Shown here one piece after another: positions 6,404 to 11,277 of a stretch of DNA of 11,277 bases. The notes under the pieces were generated by a model. It saw only the letters and a program-made list of their open reading frames with translations, was not told where the DNA came from and searched no databases. Position 1 is the stretch's first letter, and each line of letters opens with the position of its first letter. This stretch comes from Thiothrix sp. (GTDB taxonomy: Bacteria; Pseudomonadota; Gammaproteobacteria; Thiotrichales; Thiotrichaceae): NCBI GenBank assembly GCA_011375245.1, contig DRMA01000192.1:1-11277 (forward strand), written 5' to 3'. The translations under genes and the position numbers were made by a program.

Positions 6404-7393
6404 ATGAGTAATGTACGAGAGACTATAGGTGTTTTTAGACCTTCACGTTGGTATCGAAATTCCTTTATGCTACTCGGTAGTCTATTAGCAGTAGCAATTC
6501 TTCCGGATATTAATTTAATAGACTACGCAATACCTATTGCATTAGCATTTATTTCATTATCATTAATGACATCAGGTAACTATGGAATTAATGAAATTCT
6601 TGATATAGAAACAGACAGACAGCATCCACAAAAAAAACATCGTGCATTAGTAACAGGACGCGTTAAAATAAGTACAGTTTTAGTTATTTCAGTTATTCTT
6701 TATACTTTATCTACACTTTTAGTATTGAATTTAAATAACTGGCCATTAACGATAGCAATGTTGTTAATGTTACTGAGTGGTGTTACTTATAATGTTAAAC
6801 CGTTTAGAACGAAAGATATTCCTTACCTTGATTTTCTCTTTGAAGCATTAAACAATCCAATCCGTCTAGCGGTTGGTTGGTATGCGGTAGAAGGCGCAAT
6901 GGATCACCCTTTTACATTAATTAGTAGCGCTGTAGGTGGAGGAGCCGCTGTTGTTAGTTCTGAGTTTTATATTCCACTGGGTTTTTTGGTAAGTTTCTAT
7001 TTTATCGGTATTTTCTTAATGTCTTCTAAGCGATTTGGGGAAATTCGCTTATTTAAAAGTTCTAAAGCGGAACAACACCCAGGGGAGTATAGGAAAAGCT
7101 TAAAATTTTATTCTGAGCAGCACTTACTTTATGTGATGATGGCTTCTATTATTTCATTTAGCTATTTATTTGGAGCATTGTCTTACAAATACAATATTGA
7201 TTTGATTATTTTGTTACCAATTTTTATTGTTTGGATTATATGGTATTTTATTCTTGCTTTTGAGGAAAATTCCATTGTTAAAGATCCAGAGAGAATTTTT
7301 GAGAAAAAAGGCTTTCTTTTCTTTTCTGTACTTTTCATTTCTACATTCGCAGCATTATTGATTATTGGTAAGAAGGTTTTTGTCTTTTTATAA
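6404..7393 (+). CDS. UbiA-family prenyltransferase, decaprenyl-phosphate phosphoribosyltransferase-like
   Basis: Integral membrane prenyltransferase of 329 residues with about 8-9 hydrophobic segments. UbiA enzymes join a polyprenyl chain to an acceptor using Asp-rich metal-binding motifs. The first motif here is N63-E64-x2-D67-x3-D71, followed by HPQKKHR and TGR (74-85). This, with the N-terminal FRPSRWYRN (11-19) and the later SSKRFGEIRL (207-216), recalls the branch that moves phosphoribose from PRPP to decaprenyl phosphate (Rv3806c type) more than the quinone or heme branches. A second polar region, YNVKPFRTKDIPYLDFLFEA (129-148), then NPIRLAVGWYA, replaces the usual second Asp motif. The first motif has Glu where Asp is common. 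GGAG at 6390-6393, 10 nt upstream, supports ATG 6404. GtrA and HAD genes follow, consistent with lipid-linked sugar metabolism. The family is firm; the substrate is inferred. Confidence 0.85.
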   Translation: MSNVRETIGVFRPSRWYRNSFMLLGSLLAVAILPDINLIDYAIPIALAFISLSLMTSGNYGINEILDIETDRQHPQKKHRALVTGRVKISTVLVISVILYTLSTLLVLNLNNWPLTIAMLLMLLSGVTYNVKPFRTKDIPYLDFLFEALNNPIRLAVGWYAVEGAMDHPFTLISSAVGGGAAVVSSEFYIPLGFLVSFYFIGIFLMSSKRFGEIRLFKSSKAEQHPGEYRKSLKFYSEQHLLYVMMASIISFSYLFGALSYKYNIDLIILLPIFIVWIIWYFILAFEENSIVKDPERIFEKKGFLFFSVLFISTFAALLIIGKKVFVFL

Positions 7394-7473
7394 TATTTTG
7401 TTAGTATTGATTAAATTGTGAGCTAGATACTTAAGCCGATATTGTGATAATAATAGGTGATAATAAACCAACA

Positions 7474-7848
7474 ATGAAAACATTAATTAAATACATTATT
7501 TCAGGCTCCATTGCTGTTTTAACTCTTTTTTTCGTTTTAACTTTTATGGTGGAAGTCTTATACATGCCAAAAATATTTGCTAGTAATGTTTCTTTTGCTA
7601 TAGCAGCTATTATTAATTATCTATTGCAGCATAAGTTTGTTTATAAGTGTGAAGGTAAGCATGTTAAACATGCCAGCCGCTTTGTTATAGTCACATTAAT
7701 GGGGTTGTTCATTAATGTAATGGTTTTTTCACAATTGCTAGATGTCATTGATTCCTATCAATTTTCCCAGTTAATAACCATTATTATCGTGTTTGTCTTT
7801 AGTTTTGTTGTTAATACAACGTTTACTTTTCGTAAGGGGGCTGTATGA
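7474..7848 (+). CDS. GtrA-family small membrane protein
   Basis: GtrA proteins are small four-helix membrane proteins thought to move or recruit polyprenyl-phosphate sugars; the family includes phage glucosylation factor GtrA and mycobacterial Rv3789. The 124 residues have four membrane segments (about 5-27, 33-55, 69-89, 97-116). The two loop signatures are present: NYLLQHKFVYK (48-58) after helix 2 and NTTFTFRK (114-121) at the C-terminus. ATG 7474 is chosen because it gives the typical short N-terminus MKTLIKY; AGGTGA at 7455-7460 is a distant ribosome site. An in-frame GTG at 7444 would add 10 residues but has no ribosome site. It lies 80 nt after the UbiA gene and overlaps the HAD gene by 4 nt (ATGA), so translation with the HAD gene is probably coupled. 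Confidence 0.9.
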   Translation: MKTLIKYIISGSIAVLTLFFVLTFMVEVLYMPKIFASNVSFAIAAIINYLLQHKFVYKCEGKHVKHASRFVIVTLMGLFINVMVFSQLLDVIDSYQFSQLITIIIVFVFSFVVNTTFTFRKGAV

Positions 7849-8501
7849 AGGCAAAGGTCATTGCCTTTTTTGATTTGGATGGCACCATTACGCAACGGGA
7901 TACTTACAAAGAAATGTTGGTGTTTGGGTTAATAAAAAGACCATGGAGAGTGTTTTTAGTCTTTCTATCTGTTTACGATTTTATCTTGCACAAGCTGGGA
8001 AAGAGAACGAATACTTACGTTAAGCAGAAATTATTACAGCGTATATTTGGTGGTTTAAATCGTCATGCTCTTGTGGCTATGTCGGACTCTTATGCGCATT
8101 TTTTATTAAAATATGGCGTGAAACAACAAGCATTAGCAGTGTTACGGCAACATGCAGAAAATGGTACGTGTATTGTATTGGTTTCTGCTAGTTTTGATTT
8201 TTATGTCACTGAAATTGCTAAATTATTACCGATTGATGACGTAATTTGTACCAAAGCAGAATTTAAGAATGATCAGCTAACGGGCTTTCTTGATGGAGAA
8301 AACTGTCATGGTGCGCAGAAAATTGTAAGGATTAATGAGTCTATTAATCTTGATGAGTATCATGAGATTTTTTCTTATTCTGATCACCATTCAGATATTC
8401 CGTTACTTACACTTGCGACAACTAGTTATGCTGTTTGTCCCACGGCTAAATTGAAGGTCTATATGGAAAAAAGAGGTGGCAATATTTTGATGTGGAACTA
8501 G
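7845..8501 (+). CDS. HAD superfamily phosphatase, subfamily IB
   Basis: Predicted cytoplasmic phosphatase of 218 residues. All HAD motifs are present: motif I FFDLDGT (8-14) with nucleophile D10 and acid D12, motif II VSAS (113-116) with S114, motif III K159 in GAQK, and motif IV YSDHHSDIPLL (178-188) with D180 and D184. The insert after motif I places it in the IB group, which includes SerB-like and PgpC-like enzymes; a hydrophobic stretch at 34-47 may lie near the membrane. The start overlaps the GtrA stop (ATGA), and AAGGGGG at 7833-7839 is a strong ribosome site. Next to a phosphoribosyltransferase-like UbiA protein, it may dephosphorylate a polyprenyl-phosphate-linked phosphosugar; a phosphatidylglycerophosphate or phosphoserine phosphatase role cannot be excluded. 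Confidence 0.9.
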   Translation: MKAKVIAFFDLDGTITQRDTYKEMLVFGLIKRPWRVFLVFLSVYDFILHKLGKRTNTYVKQKLLQRIFGGLNRHALVAMSDSYAHFLLKYGVKQQALAVLRQHAENGTCIVLVSASFDFYVTEIAKLLPIDDVICTKAEFKNDQLTGFLDGENCHGAQKIVRINESINLDEYHEIFSYSDHHSDIPLLTLATTSYAVCPTAKLKVYMEKRGGNILMWN

Positions 8502-8558
8502 AGATAAGCATGCTAGACGAGGTGTGCTTTTCACGCTTGTTATCGCATTAATTACAAC

Positions 8559-8587
8559 TTGACCTTAAGGGTTTGTTAGGACATTCT
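8559..8587 (+). promoter_or_regulatory. Candidate promoter for petABC
   Basis: TTGACC (8559-8564, 5 of 6 to the -35 consensus) is followed after 17 nt by CATTCT (8582-8587), a poor -10 match (3 of 6). The predicted leader of about 95 nt contains two small hairpins, CCGCA/TGCGG (8591-8595 / 8606-8610) and ATGGA/TCCAT just after it. Of the 8502-8688 gap, this is the best promoter-like signal, but it is weak. AAGCA/TGCTT (8506-8510 / 8525-8529) followed by TT could be a weak terminator for the HAD gene. Confidence 0.3.
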
Positions 8588-8688
8588 ATGCCGCAGTTTA
8601 TAAGGTGCGGTTAATGGACGTTTTGTCTCCATTTGACCAGTGTATCTTGCAATTTTGAAAGAGTTTAACTATTTGGAGCATAGTATTT

Positions 8689-9294
8689 ATGGAAAACCCA
8701 GAAGTAGATAAGGGACGACGTCGTTTCCTGATTGCTGCCACTTCTGTAGTAGGCGCTGTTGGAGCTGGAGCAGCTGCTACACCTTACTTAATATCATGGA
8801 ATCCAAGTGCCCGAGCAAAAGCGGCAGGTGCACCTGTGGAAGTGAATTTAAGTAAGTTAGACGAAGGTCAGATGGCAACCATTATTTGGCGTAAGAAGCC
8901 CGTATGGATTGTTAACCGTTCACAGAAAATGTTGGACGATCTCGCCAGTAATGACAACCTATTACGTGACCCGAAATCAGTAGAAGAACAGCAACCTGTT
9001 TATGCACAAAATGCTGCACGAACCCGAGAAGGTAAAGAAAAATACATTGTGCTGATTGCGATTTGCACCCATCTAGGTTGCTCTCCAACGTTTCGTCCTG
9101 AATTAGCACCTGCTGATTTAGGGGCTAATTGGAAAGGTGGTTGGTATTGTCCTTGTCACGGTTCACGCTTTGATCTTGCGGGTCGTGTTTTTCAAAATGT
9201 ACCTGCTCCAACAAATCTTGTGGTACCTGTACACTCATACAAGGATGATATGACGATAGTGATTGGTGTTGATGAGAACGGGGAGGCTGCATAA
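8689..9294 (+). CDS. petA: Ubiquinol-cytochrome c reductase iron-sulfur (Rieske) subunit
   Basis: Carries the high-potential 2Fe-2S cluster that takes the first electron from quinol at the Qo site and passes it to cytochrome c1. The N-terminus has a twin-arginine motif (GRRRFL, 9-14) followed by a glycine/alanine-rich membrane anchor (about 14-36), typical of Rieske proteins inserted by Tat. The soluble domain has both cluster boxes: CTHLGC (126-131) and CPCHGS (154-159). Ligands are C126, H128, C154 and H157; C131 and C156 would form the stabilising disulfide. SRFDLAGRV and VPAPTNLVVP follow as in other family members. Length is 201 residues, complete. TGGAG about 12 nt before ATG 8689 is the ribosome site. 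First gene of petABC; its stop shares one base with the petB start. Confidence 0.98.
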   Translation: MENPEVDKGRRRFLIAATSVVGAVGAGAAATPYLISWNPSARAKAAGAPVEVNLSKLDEGQMATIIWRKKPVWIVNRSQKMLDDLASNDNLLRDPKSVEEQQPVYAQNAARTREGKEKYIVLIAICTHLGCSPTFRPELAPADLGANWKGGWYCPCHGSRFDLAGRVFQNVPAPTNLVVPVHSYKDDMTIVIGVDENGEAA

Positions 9295-10682
9295 TGCAAG
9301 GATTTATGAATTGGATTGATGAGCGTTTTCCATTAACGAAAGTCTGGAATGAGCATCTTGCCGAATACTACGCACCAAAAAACTTTAACTTCTGGTATTA
9401 CTTTGGCTCTTTAGCCATGTTGGTATTAGTAATACAAATTATTAGTGGTATTTTCTTGACAATGCACTACAAGCCAGATGAAGCAATGGCATTTGCATCG
9501 GTTGAATACATCATGCGTGATGTGCCTGGTGGTTGGTTTATCCGCTATATGCACTCTACAGGTGCATCAGCCTTCTTTATTGTTGTTTACCTACACATGT
9601 TCCGTGGTTTGATCTATGGCTCATATAAAGGCAAACGAGAGTTAGTCTGGTTAATTGGCATGACTATTTACCTTGCGTTAATGGCTGAAGCCTTTATGGG
9701 GTACTTGCTACCTTGGGGGCAAATGTCTTTTTGGGGCGCACAGGTTATTATCAACTTGTTTAATACTGTTCCTGTTGTTGGTGCAGAGCTATCAACATGG
9801 ATACGAGGGGATTATGTTATTGCAGATGCAACACTGAATCGTTTATTTGCATTGCATGTTGCTGCGGTACCTTTGGTATTAGTTGCGCTTGTTTTTGTGC
9901 ATATTGTTGCCTTGCATGTTGTGGGTTCTAATAACCCTGATGGTGTTGAAATTAAAAAGCTGAAAAATGATAAAGGTATTCCATTAGATGGTATTCCTTT
10001 CCACCCTTATTACAGCGTCAAAGATATTGTTGGTGTTGGTGTATTCTTATTGGTCTTCTTTGCCATTGTATTTTTTGCACCAGAAATGGGAGGCTATTTC
10101 CTTGAACATGCTAACTTTGAACCTGCTAACTCATTAAAAACACCTGAGCATATTGCCCCCGTATGGTATTTTACGCCTTTTTATACCGTATTACGTGCAG
10201 TGACAGTATCACCTTTCGCTGGAACAGTAGCGATGTTCCTCGCTATTATTTTCTTATTCTTATTGCCATGGATCGATAAAAATCCAATTAAATCATGGCG
10301 CTATAGAAACACGGCTCATACGATAAACCTATTGTTATTTGCTGCTGTATTTATGGTTTTAGGTTATCTTGGTGTAAAGCCCGTGACACCTGAGTTGAAA
10401 GAGCTAGGAACTAGAATGACGGAAATATACTTTATCTTCTTTATTGTATTATGGGTTCATAATACGCCTAGCAAAGCAAAATACTTAATGTGGTTTATTA
10501 TTCTTGCAGGTGTTATCGGCTTGATGGATTTCATCCGCTATAATCCTGAAGCAACTGATGATGCCCAACAGATTGCTTGGCAATGGATTTTTCCTATTGG
10601 CTATCTAGCACTTACGCTGTTATTGCCGATGGTGAAACGCTTTAATGATGAGAAGCTAGTTCCAGAGAGGGTAACATCATGA
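9294..10682 (+). CDS. petB: Cytochrome b subunit of the bc1 complex
   Basis: Membrane core of complex III, holding hemes bL and bH and the Qo and Qi quinone sites. The 462 residues make a full-length protein (N-terminal b6-like part plus the subunit IV-like part) with about 8 or more membrane segments. Heme ligands are H87 (RYMHSTGAS) and H101 (YLHMFRG) in one helix, and H188 and H203 in another; the second pair is 15 residues apart. GSNNPDG (211-217) follows the fourth helix as expected. The Qo-site PEWY motif reads PVWY (289-292) within a TPEHIAPVWYFTPFY-type context. ATG 9294 is supported by GGGGAGG at 9280-9286, 7 nt upstream, and overlaps the petA stop (TAATG). The 3' end overlaps petC by 4 nt. 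The tail after about residue 310 has further hydrophobic helices and looks complete. Confidence 0.98.
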   Translation: MQGFMNWIDERFPLTKVWNEHLAEYYAPKNFNFWYYFGSLAMLVLVIQIISGIFLTMHYKPDEAMAFASVEYIMRDVPGGWFIRYMHSTGASAFFIVVYLHMFRGLIYGSYKGKRELVWLIGMTIYLALMAEAFMGYLLPWGQMSFWGAQVIINLFNTVPVVGAELSTWIRGDYVIADATLNRLFALHVAAVPLVLVALVFVHIVALHVVGSNNPDGVEIKKLKNDKGIPLDGIPFHPYYSVKDIVGVGVFLLVFFAIVFFAPEMGGYFLEHANFEPANSLKTPEHIAPVWYFTPFYTVLRAVTVSPFAGTVAMFLAIIFLFLLPWIDKNPIKSWRYRNTAHTINLLLFAAVFMVLGYLGVKPVTPELKELGTRMTEIYFIFFIVLWVHNTPSKAKYLMWFIILAGVIGLMDFIRYNPEATDDAQQIAWQWIFPIGYLALTLLLPMVKRFNDEKLVPERVTS

Positions 10683-11277
10683 AAAATACCTTAGTTAATA
10701 AGCTACCAACTAAGTTGTTAGCTATTATTGCTGCTGTAGCATTGTTACCTGTTCTTTCTTATGCGTCAGGTAATGTAAAACTTGAGTCGGCCAATATTGA
10801 TTTGACTGACCATAAAAGTTTGCAGAATGGTGCTAAGTATTACATGAACTATTGCTTTGGTTGTCATGCGCTTGCATTTAGTCGTTATAATCGAATGGCA
10901 AATGATATTGGTTTCCCTGTTGATCCTGATATTGTTGGCGATGAAATGGCAGCCGCTAATGTGAAGCTGTTGAGTGAGAACCTAATCTTCACTACGAATG
11001 ATGAGGGTAAGCCAACAAACCCTGGTGCGTTGATGAAGAGTGCCATACCTGCAAAAGATGCAGGCAAATGGTTTGGTGCCCCACCACCTGATTTATCATT
11101 AGTTGGTCGTTCAAGAGGTAGTGATTGGATTTATACATACCTAAAGAGCTTCTACTTAGATCCAAAGCGTCCAACAGGTGTTAATAATACAACTTTTCCT
11201 AATGTGGGTATGCCACATGTATTATGGGAGTTACAAGGTTGGCAAACGCTTGAATCACATAAAGACGAGAGTGGACA
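10679..11277 (+). CDS. petC: Cytochrome c1 subunit of the bc1 complex (3' end outside window)
   Basis: Membrane-anchored c-type cytochrome that accepts electrons from the Rieske protein and reduces soluble cytochrome c. The visible 199 codons start at ATG 10679, overlapping the petB stop (ATGA), with GAGAGG about 8 nt upstream. Residues 1-29 form a Sec signal peptide (a lysine-containing start, a hydrophobic core at 13-27 and cleavage near SYA). The heme c site is C59-F-G-C62-H63. GAPPPDLSL (133-141) and NVGMPHVLW (175-183), the latter with the probable axial ligand M178, are cytochrome c1 signatures. The C-terminal part, including the membrane anchor, lies beyond base 11277. No frame break is visible in the part present. 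Confidence 0.97.
   Translation, partial: MKNTLVNKLPTKLLAIIAAVALLPVLSYASGNVKLESANIDLTDHKSLQNGAKYYMNYCFGCHALAFSRYNRMANDIGFPVDPDIVGDEMAAANVKLLSENLIFTTNDEGKPTNPGALMKSAIPAKDAGKWFGAPPPDLSLVGRSRGSDWIYTYLKSFYLDPKRPTGVNNTTFPNVGMPHVLWELQGWQTLESHKDESG

Noticed and set aside
6630..6637. A8 runs, here and at 13-20, 3202-3209 and 5862-5869, as slippage sites.
   Set aside because: Runs of A are common in AT-rich coding DNA, and these fall in Lys/Gln codons of intact frames.

Overview
The window is an AT-rich stretch of bacterial chromosome with every recognisable gene on the + strand. The organism is most likely a gammaproteobacterium. It has a Gram-negative OmpA-type porin, a three-gene petABC operon with a Tat-dependent Rieske protein, and a full-length cytochrome b carrying PVWY instead of PEWY at the Qo site, a variant I associate with beta/gammaproteobacteria. 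I cannot name the genus.

Layout. (1) 4-1059: OmpA-family outer-membrane protein. (2) 1408-3926: a DUF1800-DUF1501 pair, two families that are commonly neighbours and have no firmly established function; only the second carries a visible Tat signal. (3) 4167-4727: rnhB (RNase HII), here away from the lpxB-rnhB-dnaE neighbourhood usual in gammaproteobacteria. (4) 4794-5876: a polytopic membrane protein with the general look of a GT-C glycosyltransferase, not confidently assigned. (5) 5877-6403: 527 bp without a credible gene, containing several inverted repeats, a 7-bp tandem repeat and a candidate promoter. (6) 6404-8501: UbiA-family prenyltransferase, GtrA-family small membrane protein and HAD-IB phosphatase, the last two overlapping by 4 nt. 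(7) 8689-11277: petA, petB and petC (cytochrome bc1 complex), overlapping by 1 and 4 nt; petC runs off the window.

How the genes may work together. petABC encodes the three catalytic subunits of complex III, which passes electrons from quinol to cytochrome c. The most interesting group is UbiA + GtrA + HAD, perhaps with the upstream GT-C-like protein. The UbiA protein resembles decaprenyl-phosphate phosphoribosyltransferases. A prenyltransferase that loads a phosphosugar onto a polyprenyl phosphate, a phosphatase that removes the remaining phosphate, a GtrA-type transporter and a GT-C transferase would together form a compact lipid-linked sugar donor pathway for a cell-surface glycan. This is inference from family membership and gene order. 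I found no rRNA, tRNA, CRISPR array or insertion sequence.
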